From: DATAEK01 sp036258055
Lineage (GTDB): Bacteria; Acidobacteriota; Vicinamibacteria; Vicinamibacterales; 2-12-FULL-66-21
DNA length: 17,781 nucleotides
Assembly: GCA_036258055.1 (NCBI GenBank)
Contig: DATAEK010000041.1
Span: forward strand, 1-17,781
Direction: 5' to 3'
Part shown: one piece after another, positions 1 to 6,935 of the stretch
How positions within the stretch are numbered: the stretch's first letter is position 1
Layout: each line of letters starts with the position of its first letter
Made by a program: the position numbers and the translations under genes
Notes under the pieces: model-generated
Told to the model about the DNA's origin: nothing
The model's database searches: none
Seen by the model: the letters and a program-made list of their open reading frames with translations, nothing else

Positions 1-9
1 ACTCAGTTT

Positions 10-33
10 GCCGCGGGGCCCCACCCCCGCGGC
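10..33. repeat. GC-rich perfect inverted repeat at the window edge
   Basis: Two perfect 9-bp arms, GCCGCGGGG at 10-18 and CCCCGCGGC at 25-33, enclose a 6-nt loop. A CGCTTCGCTTCGCTCGCG-type low-complexity run follows. There is no T-tract on either side, so a classical intrinsic terminator is not shown. It may mark the end of a transcription unit lying to the left of the window or be a dispersed GC-rich repeat. Between it and the first regulatory element at 164 I see no gene, RNA or other structure. Confidence 0.4.
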
Positions 34-163
34 CTGCCAGCGCTTCGCTTCGCTCGCGCCGCTGTTTATGGACACCAAGCTGCTTGGATTGGCATGAGTC
101 TGTGACAAGCCCGCCGAGCGCTATCTAGTCATTGGGGTCAGCACACAAGCCGGATTTCAGCGC

Positions 164-179
164 CTCCGGGATTCCGGAG
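164..179. promoter_or_regulatory. Predicted enhancer/operator palindrome, copy 1
   Basis: CTCCGG-GATT-CCGGAG is a perfect palindrome of two 6-bp half-sites with a 4-nt spacer. The same 16-mer occurs, reverse-complemented, at 8723-8738, and a copy with a different spacer lies at 11964-11979. It is centred about 117 bp before the transcription start predicted from the sigma-54-like element at 263-278. That is a normal distance for an enhancer-binding-protein site. An imperfect further half-site, TCGGAG, lies at 193-198. The regulator that binds it is unknown; the role is inferred from position and recurrence. Confidence 0.55.
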
Positions 180-262
180 TACACTCGCAATATCGGAGGA
201 TAGACCGGATAGCACTGTTGACGAATCTGCAACTGCGCGCGGCACTTAACGGCCCGGCTTCA

Positions 263-278
263 TGGCACGGCAAGTGCT
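263..278 (+). promoter_or_regulatory. Predicted sigma-54 (-24/-12) promoter
   Basis: TGGCACGGCAAGTGCT matches the RpoN consensus TGGCAC-N5-TTGC with a single change in the -12 element (GTGC). The invariant GG (264-265) and GC (276-277) are separated by exactly 10 nt. Transcription should begin near 289, giving a leader of about 57 nt before the ATG at 346. The element overlaps the upstream ATG at 262, so that codon would not be in the transcript. It is paired with the palindrome at 164-179, as in two other places in the window. Confidence 0.6.
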
Positions 279-345
279 CTTTACCGACGGCAGTCAGGCC
301 GCGCCCTGCTGCCGTTCGTTGTCTGTGCTCCGACAGGTCATTGCC

Positions 346-903
346 ATGGCTTTAGGTCCAACGCCCGGAACCCGCGGTTCGGCGGCTCGTTCGGCCGCTC
401 GACTGATCGCCGCACTTGTCGTCCTGCTTCTCTGCGCACCTCGCGAGGCGCACGCATCATTCCTGTCCCCGGAGCTGGAAGACAAACTCGCGACGTTTCT
501 CGCCATTTTCATTCTGTTCATCGTCCCCGTCGTGCTGATCGTTCTTTTCTGGCTGGTGCACATCCTTCCCGAAAAGATCGCCCACAAGCGTCACCATCCG
601 CAGTTCGAGGCGATCCGGACGCTCTGTCTACTCTCGCTGGTCTTTGGCGGATTGCTCTGGCCGTTGGCCTGGATCTGGGCCTACACGAAACCAGTCATGC
701 ACAAGCTCGCCTACGGAACCGACAAGGTCCATCACGATGAGGGTGAGGAGTACCCGGGGGAGACCAGCGCTCACGGCCTTCACGACAGGCTGGCGCGCCT
801 CGAAGAGCAAGGGATTCCACCGTCCGAACTGAAGGCGCTGCGCGCCGACATCGAGGCGCTCGAGGCGAAGTTCGCCGGTGACGCGAAGTTCGCGGATGAA
901 TGA
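346..903 (+). CDS. DUF3302 (YiaW-like) inner-membrane protein
   Basis: First gene of a three-gene operon. From the ATG at 346 the protein has 185 residues: a signal-like hydrophobic stretch (about 19-32) with a cleavage site after AHA-37, two further membrane segments (about 47-72 and 90-112) and a charged, probably coiled C-terminal tail (about 145-175). The core resembles DUF3302, the family of E. coli YiaW, which sits beside the HlyD-like YiaV; here too a HlyD gene follows after 17 bp. The biochemical role is unknown, and a small partner for the fusion protein is inferred. An in-frame ATG at 262 would add 28 residues, but it has no ribosome site and lies inside the predicted sigma-54 promoter, whereas ACAGGT sits 8 nt before 346. 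The tail makes it longer than YiaW (about 107 residues). Confidence 0.8.
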   Translation: MALGPTPGTRGSAARSAARLIAALVVLLLCAPREAHASFLSPELEDKLATFLAIFILFIVPVVLIVLFWLVHILPEKIAHKRHHPQFEAIRTLCLLSLVFGGLLWPLAWIWAYTKPVMHKLAYGTDKVHHDEGEEYPGETSAHGLHDRLARLEEQGIPPSELKALRADIEALEAKFAGDAKFADE

Positions 904-920
904 TGGCGAGGTCACGCTAG

Positions 921-2195
921 ATGGAAGTCCTGCTGCTCGGCATCTATTCGTTCTTCGTCTGGCTGATCTTCATCAAGCTGAAGCTGCTGCCGTGGACGAC
1001 TCCCTGGAAGGTGGGTGTGGCGATCTTCCCGGTGGTCGTCATCGCGATCATGCTTCTGATGTTGAACATCTTCGCACCCACGACGACCGACGTGAGGGTC
1101 GTGAACTACGTGGTTCCGGTCGTGTCACAGGTTCGCGGACGGGTGATCGAAGTCCCCGTCGAGAACAACCGGCCGGTGAAGAAGGGTGATGTGCTATTCC
1201 GCATCGATCCGACGCCGTATCAGAACGAAGTGCATTCGCTCGAGGCGAAGCTGGCATCGGACCAGGCAAAGGTCAACGCGGATCGCCAGCGGCTGTCCGA
1301 GGTACGAGCGCGGTTGACCGACGCGCAGTCGAGCGAGCGCCAGCTGCGCGAGCAGTTGAACGAGGCAACCGGCCAGATCGGATCGCTGACCGCGTCGCTC
1401 GAGCTGGCGCGTAAGCGCGTCGGCCAGAACACTGAGCTCGTGAAGACCGGCGCCGGAAACCGATTCGACCTCGAGCAATCAGAAACGAACGTCAAGGAGT
1501 TGACGGCAAAACTGGCCGCAGCGCGAGCGCAAGAGCAGCAGGTCCGCGAGAAGCTCGAAGGCCGCGTCAACGGCGACCTCGCGTCAGTGGCGGAAGTCAA
1601 AGCGCAAATCGCCACCGCGCAGGCGCAGGTGAGCGTCTCACAGGCGCAGGCCGACACGACCAAAGCGCAGCTCGAGACTGCACGCTGGGATATGTCGCAG
1701 ACGACCGTTCTCGCGCCGGGCAACGGCACGATGGTGAACGTCATGCTTCGTCCGGGGTTCTTCGTCGCCGGCATGCCATTCAACGAGGTGATGACGTTCG
1801 TCGACAACGAGTATCAGATCTTCGCGCTGTTCGGTCAGAACGAGCTGCACCAGGTCGAGCCGGGCAATGAAGCCGAGATTACGCTGGACACGTATCCGGG
1901 CCGGGTGATCAAAGCCCACGTTGATTCGGTCATATGGGCTCAGGGGCAAGGACAGGTCGAGGCCTCCGGCGATCTCCCGAAGACGACCTTCGTTCCGCCG
2001 CCAGGCCGGTTCCCCGTGAAGCTGGTGGTCGACAAACGCGATGCGGACGTGTTCCTCGCCGCCGGCGCGCGAGGCTCCGCCGCGATCTACACCGAACATC
2101 TGGCGATCATTCACATCATCCGAAAGGTGCTCCTGCGGGTGACGTCGTACCTCGACTACGTCATCATCAAACACAGCATCAGCCTGGGTCACTGA
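921..2195 (+). CDS. HlyD-family membrane-fusion (periplasmic adaptor) protein, YiaV/YibH-like
   Basis: A 424-residue adaptor that would bridge the inner membrane and an outer-membrane channel. Two N-terminal hydrophobic segments (about 3-18 and 31-50) are visible where many adaptors have one. A biotinyl/lipoyl-like half follows (about 64-100, with RGRVIEVPVENNRPVKKGD), then a long alpha-helical coiled coil rich in Ala, Gln and Glu (about 102-255), the second lipoyl half (about 260-298, TTVLAPGNGTM...RPG) and a beta-barrel domain (about 299-395). The C-terminus (IRKVLLRVTSYLDY) resembles the YiaV/YibH group. GCGAGG lies 9 nt before the ATG. The stop codon overlaps the next start as TGATG, so the outer-membrane factor is translationally coupled. 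No RND, MFS or ABC pump is encoded nearby. Confidence 0.88.
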   Translation: MEVLLLGIYSFFVWLIFIKLKLLPWTTPWKVGVAIFPVVVIAIMLLMLNIFAPTTTDVRVVNYVVPVVSQVRGRVIEVPVENNRPVKKGDVLFRIDPTPYQNEVHSLEAKLASDQAKVNADRQRLSEVRARLTDAQSSERQLREQLNEATGQIGSLTASLELARKRVGQNTELVKTGAGNRFDLEQSETNVKELTAKLAAARAQEQQVREKLEGRVNGDLASVAEVKAQIATAQAQVSVSQAQADTTKAQLETARWDMSQTTVLAPGNGTMVNVMLRPGFFVAGMPFNEVMTFVDNEYQIFALFGQNELHQVEPGNEAEITLDTYPGRVIKAHVDSVIWAQGQGQVEASGDLPKTTFVPPPGRFPVKLVVDKRDADVFLAAGARGSAAIYTEHLAIIHIIRKVLLRVTSYLDYVIIKHSISLGH

Positions 2196-3631
2196 TGGAA
2201 ATGATGATGGACCGCCGCGATCGTGGACGTGCCTGGCCGGCGACCTGCAGTTTAGTGGCGGCGCTTGCCGCCAGCACGCTCTTGCCCGTCGGCTGCGCAT
2301 TGAAGAAGCCGCCGGACGCCGCGACCATCAAGGGAGAGTCGATGGCCAAGGTGGCGGTACCGCCTCAGTGGACGGCTGCCGGCGCTGGGACGGGGGCCGT
2401 CACGGACAACTGGGTCACGACGTTCCACGACGATCAGCTGACCGCGGCCGTCATGGAGGCGATTGCGAACAACCCCGATCTTGACGTGGGTGCCGCGCGC
2501 GTCGAGCAGGCGATGCTCTACGCCAAGCTCGCCGGCGCCACCCTGTACCCCTCCGTCGATCTGCTCGGGCGGACCGGACTCAAGATGTCGGGTGACAACT
2601 CGGGTCTGAAGGGCGCGCTGCTGTCCATGACATGGGAGCTCGATCTATGGGGCCGCGTCAGGTACGGCCGTGCGGCTGCGGTCGCGGATGCCAGGTCCGC
2701 CGAGGCCGATTACGAGTACGCGCGCCAATCGATGGCTGCGGTCGTCGCCAGAAGCTGGTTCCTCGCGACCGAAGCGGGGCTGCAGGCGCAAGTGGCGCGC
2801 GACACGATTCAGGGCGGCGAGGAACTGATACGGCTCGCTCAGTCCCGAACCCAGGTCGGCGTCGGCAACGACGAGGACGTCTACGTCGCACGGGCGAACG
2901 TCGGCACGTACCGTGACACGCTGCGGCAAATTGAGCTGTCACGCGAGCAGGCCATACGCGCGCTCGAGATCCTGCTCGGCCGGTATCCTGCAGCAGCGGC
3001 AGCCGTCACGGCGCAACTCCCAAACCAGCCGGCTCCGGTACCGGCGGGGCTTCCGTCAGAGCTGCTCGAACGGCGGCCGGACGTCATCGCCGCCGAGCGG
3101 CGGGTTGCCGCTGCGTTCAATCGCATCGGCGAGGCCAAGGCGGCGCGGCTGCCGTCGATCGCGCTGACCGCCGGCGTCAGCGCGATCTCGAGCGACCTTT
3201 TCGTACTCAAGGATCACGACAATCCCGTGTGGAACCTCGGCGCGAGGCTGCTCATGCCGATCTACAAGGGAGGTGCGCTCAAGACGCAGGTCGACATTCG
3301 GACGGCCGAGCAGAAGCAGGCGATCGCCTCGTATGCCTCCGTCGGCCTGCGCGCGTTCGGCGAAGTCGAGAACGCGCTGGCCGCGGAGTTCGCCGCACGC
3401 GAGCGCGAGCAGATACTGGCGCAGACTTTGGCCGACAACCAGCGCGCGCTCGACATCGTGCAGAACCAGTTCAAGATCGGCAGCACAGACCTTCGGTTCG
3501 TCACGCAGCGTCAGCTCGCACTGACCGCCACGCAGTCGGCGCTGGTCCGTATGCAGGCCGAGCAGCGTGTTCAGCGTGTGAATGTGCATCTTGCGCTCGG
3601 CGGCAGCTTCGAGACGAGGCCGCAGCCCTAA
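2195..3631 (+). CDS. NodT-family outer-membrane efflux lipoprotein (TolC superfamily)
   Basis: Outer-membrane channel component of 478 residues. The ATG at 2195 overlaps the stop of the HlyD gene, and this start yields a lipoprotein signal with lipobox LPVGC (Cys34); an earlier open stretch back to 1934 lies inside the HlyD gene. Two outer-membrane-efflux repeats are recognisable. The first carries TWELDLWGR (about 146-154). The second is preceded by the typical LPSELLERRPDVIAAERR (about 286-303) and contains NLGARLLMPIYKGG (about 347-360). Length and motifs fit the NodT/OprM group. With DUF3302 and HlyD it forms a probable export system; the substrate is not shown by the sequence. Alternative Met codons at 2201, 2204 and 2207 would barely change the signal peptide. 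Confidence 0.92.
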   Translation: MEMMMDRRDRGRAWPATCSLVAALAASTLLPVGCALKKPPDAATIKGESMAKVAVPPQWTAAGAGTGAVTDNWVTTFHDDQLTAAVMEAIANNPDLDVGAARVEQAMLYAKLAGATLYPSVDLLGRTGLKMSGDNSGLKGALLSMTWELDLWGRVRYGRAAAVADARSAEADYEYARQSMAAVVARSWFLATEAGLQAQVARDTIQGGEELIRLAQSRTQVGVGNDEDVYVARANVGTYRDTLRQIELSREQAIRALEILLGRYPAAAAAVTAQLPNQPAPVPAGLPSELLERRPDVIAAERRVAAAFNRIGEAKAARLPSIALTAGVSAISSDLFVLKDHDNPVWNLGARLLMPIYKGGALKTQVDIRTAEQKQAIASYASVGLRAFGEVENALAAEFAAREREQILAQTLADNQRALDIVQNQFKIGSTDLRFVTQRQLALTATQSALVRMQAEQRVQRVNVHLALGGSFETRPQP

Positions 3632-3637
3632 CCCCCT

Positions 3638-3760
3638 CACTTGAGTGTGTCAACTCCAACTTCCAACTTCCAACCTCCAATTGTGCCTGCCCCCGGTTTG
3701 CAGAATTTCCTTGGGAGTTGGGCGTTGGCAGTTGGGCGTTGGTGCTTACGAACACAAGTG
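3638..3760. repeat. Long imperfect hairpin made of CAACTTC-type repeats
   Basis: The gap between the outer-membrane factor and the next gene is largely an inverted repeat. CACTTG (3638-3643) pairs with CAAGTG (3755-3760). Inside it, a run of CCAACTT-like units at 3651-3683 faces a run of GTTGGGC/GTTGGCA-like units at 3711-3742. The base composition is more A+T rich and more repetitive than the flanking genes. It begins 7 bp after the stop codon, so it could end or attenuate transcription, or stabilise the upstream mRNA. It could equally be a dispersed mobile-type repeat. No T-tract follows. The porin-like gene starts 23 bp after its right arm. Confidence 0.6.
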
Positions 3761-3783
3761 AGTTCTGGTTCTAGACACCGTCA

Positions 3784-5112
3784 GTGCGCAGCCTCCTGCT
3801 GACAGTGGCGCTGATCGCGGGCTCTGTCTTCTCACCGCCTGCTGTTGCCCAGACCTTCTTCTACAACGAACTCGTGAAGGACGGCCGAATCTACGTCTTC
3901 GCCGTGGCGGCGAGGTATGACGCGTTCGTGAAGAGCAACGGGCAGGACATGGGTACCGCCATCACGCGGCCTGGCTACGGGCCGAATGGCGAAACCGTGG
4001 TGTTCGACAGTCAGGATGCGATCAACCTGTACAACTTCAAGCATGGATTGCCCGGCGAACCCTTGCCGCAGGCTCAGGCGACGCCGGAGTCGAAGTTTCC
4101 GTTCGGCAAGATTAGCGGTCTGATGTTCGGTGACTACTACTGGTACTACAGGTGGCATCAGGATCAGATCAGCAGCGACAATCCGACGTCCGTCGAAGGC
4201 CAGCAGGGGTTCTGGTTCCGTCGCATCTATTTCACCTACGACTGGACCTACAGCGAGAAGCTCACGACCCGGTTTAGACTCGAGATGAACAGCGATGGAC
4301 AGTTCGCCGGCGGAGATATCAACCCGTACGTAAAGGATGCCTATCTGCGATGGTCGTACAAGGGCCAGCACCAGTTGACACTCGGCATTCAACCCACCTT
4401 GACGTTCGACTGGCTGGATGGATTCTGGGGGCTGCGCCACATCGAGAAGACGCCTGCCGACCTCTATCGGATCGATGCCTCACGCGATTTTGGCGTGGCG
4501 GTGAGCGGGCCCGTTGCAACGAGCGGGCTGATCTACGGCGCCCAGTTCGGGAATGAGTCGGGCCAGGGCTCCGAGAGTCAGGAGGGCAAGATTCTGCGCC
4601 TGGAAGGTCGATACGAACGAAGCACCGGCGTCGCACTCGAAGGGTTCTACAGCTACGGGACGCGTCCTGCCGGTCAGGATCGTCAGACGGCCCAGGGTGT
4701 CGCGGGCTTCCGGAACGAGCGCGTGCGGGTCGGCGGTCAGTACCTGTGGCAGGAGCGAAAGTCGGGTGTAGCAGAGCAGCCTAATCAGACGATCGCCATC
4801 TGGTCCGGCTTCGTGGTCTGGGACGTCGCTCCGAAGAAAGCAGACCTGTTTTTCCGCGCCGACGGGGTCACGGGCAAGCTTGGTGGTGTCGAGACAGGCC
4901 TGCCCGGTGCCGATGATATCGACTACTGGCTGCTGAGCCCGAAGTCGAAGTTCACGACCTGGATAGTTGGCGGCGAGTGGTATCTGCACCCGGCGATTCG
5001 GATTAGCCCCAATCTCGAGCTCGCGAGATACGCAAACGACCCTGACCCGCTGAATTTTCCCGGAAGGCACGAGGACTCAATTCTTCGGCTTACGTTCTTC
5101 TGGACGTTTTAG
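3784..5112 (+). CDS. Outer-membrane beta-barrel porin-like protein
   Basis: A 442-residue protein with a clear signal peptide (MRSLLLTVALIAG..., cleavage after AVA-22 or AQ-23). The mature part is rich in aromatic alternating strands (GLMFGDYYWYYRW, RRIYFTYDWTYSEKL, DAYLRWSYKG). The last residue is Phe in RLTFFWTF, the usual beta-barrel assembly signal. This supports an outer-membrane channel of the porin O/P or related class; I do not recognise a precise family. The start is GTG, and an in-frame TAG at 3772 excludes a longer version. The ribosome site is weak. The SulP transporter gene follows after 9 bp, suggesting co-transcription and a shared anionic substrate. The substrate is inference. 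Confidence 0.8.
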   Translation: MRSLLLTVALIAGSVFSPPAVAQTFFYNELVKDGRIYVFAVAARYDAFVKSNGQDMGTAITRPGYGPNGETVVFDSQDAINLYNFKHGLPGEPLPQAQATPESKFPFGKISGLMFGDYYWYYRWHQDQISSDNPTSVEGQQGFWFRRIYFTYDWTYSEKLTTRFRLEMNSDGQFAGGDINPYVKDAYLRWSYKGQHQLTLGIQPTLTFDWLDGFWGLRHIEKTPADLYRIDASRDFGVAVSGPVATSGLIYGAQFGNESGQGSESQEGKILRLEGRYERSTGVALEGFYSYGTRPAGQDRQTAQGVAGFRNERVRVGGQYLWQERKSGVAEQPNQTIAIWSGFVVWDVAPKKADLFFRADGVTGKLGGVETGLPGADDIDYWLLSPKSKFTTWIVGGEWYLHPAIRISPNLELARYANDPDPLNFPGRHEDSILRLTFFWTF

Positions 5113-5121
5113 CGTTGTCCA

Positions 5122-6909
5122 ATGACTGGATCGCTTGCTCACCAATCGCCGGAGCCCGGACGCGTGCCACACCAGGCAGGGCAGCCGAATGCAACCGGCT
5201 TGATGCGGTGGATTCCTGGACTCAGGACGCTGCGCCAGTACCAATCATCGTGGCTGCGACACGACATCGTGGCTGGCCTCGTCATGACGACGATGCTGGT
5301 GCCGGTCGGCATCGCGTACGCCGAGGCGTCGGGCGTGCCGGGAATCAACGGGCTCTACGCGACGATCGTGCCGCTGCTCGCCTACGCCGTGTTCGGTCCC
5401 AGCCGGATCCTCGTCCTCGGTCCGGACTCGGCGCTCGCGGCCGTCATTCTGGCCGTGGTCGCGCCGCTGTCGGCCGGCGATCCGCAACGAGCGGTCGCGC
5501 CGGCCGGAATGATGGCCATCATCTCTGGCATCGTGTGTATCGCCGCCGGCCTTGCGCGCCTCGGCTTTTTCACCGAGCTGCTCTCGAAGCCGATTCGTTA
5601 CGGCTACATGAACGGCATCGCGTTGACGGTCATCCTGAGTCAGGTTCCGAAGCTCCTTGGCTTCTCCGTCTCTGCACAAGGTCCGCTGCGCCAGGCGTGG
5701 GGAACCCTTCAGAACGTGTGGACAGGAAACACGAATGTCGTGGCGCTCGCGACCGGCGGCAGCACGCTCGTTTTGATTCTCGTGCTGAAACGGTGGCCGC
5801 GAATCCCCGGCATGCTGATCGCCGTGGTCGCGGCGACAGCGGTGGTGGCGATATTCGATCTCGGCGCGCGGACCGGCATATCGGTGCTCGGTCCGTTGCC
5901 GCAGGGCCTGCCAGCGCCACGGCTGCCGCTCATGAACGTCGCTGACCTGCAGCCGGTCGTCATGGGTGCCCTCGCGGTCGCCCTTGTGTCGTTCGCGGAC
6001 ACGAGCGTGCTCTCTCGAACCTATGCCGCGCGACTGCGTTCACCGGTCGACCCGAACCAGGAGATGGTGGGTCTGGGTCTCGCAAATCTCGCGGCAGGCC
6101 TCTTTCAGGGCATTCCGATCAGCAGCAGCTCTTCGCGCACGCCGGTGGCCGAAGCCGCGGGCGCGCGAACCCAGCTCACCGGTGTCGTGGGCGCGCTGGC
6201 CATCGCATTGCTGCTGATTTTCGCGCCAGCGCTGCTCCAGGATCTGCCGAACACAGTCCTTGCCGCAGTGGTGATTGCTTCGGCGATCGGCCTGTTCGAA
6301 GTGTCCGACCTCCGCCGCATCTATCGCATCCAACAATGGGAATTCTGGCTGTCGATGACCTGTTTCGCCGGCGTGGCCGTCCTCGGCGCCATTCCCGGGA
6401 TCGCGCTGGCCATCGTCATCGCGGTGATCGAGTTTCTCTGGGATGGCTGGCGCCCGCACTCAGCGGTGCTCGGCCGCGTCGACCACGTCAAGGGTTATCA
6501 CGACCTTACCCGGTATCCGGAGGCCCGTCTGATTCCAGGGCTCGTCCTCTTCCGGTGGGATGCGCCGCTGTTCTTTGCGAACGCCGAGCTGTTTCACCAA
6601 CGCGTGCTGGACGCGGTGGCCAGTTCACCGTCGCCGGTTCAGTGGGTCGTGATCGCGGCAGAACCAGTCACCAGCGTCGACGTCACGGCAGCCGATGTGC
6701 TCTCGGAGCTCGACGACACGCTCCACGCGTCTGGCATCGAGTTGTGTTTCGCCGAGATGAAGGACCCGGTCAAAGACAAGCTCAAACGGTTCGGCCTGTT
6801 CACGCGTCTGGGTGAGACCACTTTTTTCGCAACGCTCGGCGAAGCCGTGAGCGCCTATCTGAAGACCCATCCCGTCCCGTGGGTCGATTGGGAGAATCGT
6901 CCGTCGTAG
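5122..6909 (+). CDS. SulP/SLC26-family anion transporter with C-terminal STAS domain
   Basis: A 595-residue inner-membrane permease. The SulP core begins at about residue 45 with HDIVAGLVMTTMLVPVGIAY and the hallmark GLYATIVPLLAYAVFGPSR (about 78-96), followed by about a dozen hydrophobic segments to about 440. A STAS domain occupies about 465-580, with PVTSVDVTAADVL at its conserved loop. Family members carry sulfate, bicarbonate, dicarboxylates or other anions, and the sequence alone does not settle which. The first 28 residues are polar and poorly conserved in look. No good ribosome site precedes 5122, so the ATG at 5203 (MRWIPGLRTLRQY) is an alternative start; 5122 is kept because it sits 9 bp after the porin stop. 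The gene converges on the MscS-like gene with only 26 bp between stop codons and no visible terminator. Confidence 0.9.
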   Translation: MTGSLAHQSPEPGRVPHQAGQPNATGLMRWIPGLRTLRQYQSSWLRHDIVAGLVMTTMLVPVGIAYAEASGVPGINGLYATIVPLLAYAVFGPSRILVLGPDSALAAVILAVVAPLSAGDPQRAVAPAGMMAIISGIVCIAAGLARLGFFTELLSKPIRYGYMNGIALTVILSQVPKLLGFSVSAQGPLRQAWGTLQNVWTGNTNVVALATGGSTLVLILVLKRWPRIPGMLIAVVAATAVVAIFDLGARTGISVLGPLPQGLPAPRLPLMNVADLQPVVMGALAVALVSFADTSVLSRTYAARLRSPVDPNQEMVGLGLANLAAGLFQGIPISSSSSRTPVAEAAGARTQLTGVVGALAIALLLIFAPALLQDLPNTVLAAVVIASAIGLFEVSDLRRIYRIQQWEFWLSMTCFAGVAVLGAIPGIALAIVIAVIEFLWDGWRPHSAVLGRVDHVKGYHDLTRYPEARLIPGLVLFRWDAPLFFANAELFHQRVLDAVASSPSPVQWVVIAAEPVTSVDVTAADVLSELDDTLHASGIELCFAEMKDPVKDKLKRFGLFTRLGETTFFATLGEAVSAYLKTHPVPWVDWENRPS

Positions 6910-6935
6910 AACGAGCCACAGCACGGTTCTTTCCT

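Noticed and set aside
218..249. Possible sigma-70 promoter (TTGACG at 218-223 with a TTAA-containing box)
   Set aside because: Any -10-like hexamer needs a spacing of 19-20 bp and matches poorly, while a well-spaced sigma-54 element lies at 263-278.
1934..2194. Upstream extension of the outer-membrane factor frame to 1934
   Set aside because: It lies inside the HlyD gene. The composition there is out-of-frame Arg-rich sequence, and the ATG at 2195 yields a proper lipoprotein signal.
3651..3742. Short tandem CCAACTT/GTTGGGC units considered as a CRISPR array
   Set aside because: Units are about 7 nt with no unique spacers and the two halves are inverted relative to each other; this is a hairpin, not a CRISPR.
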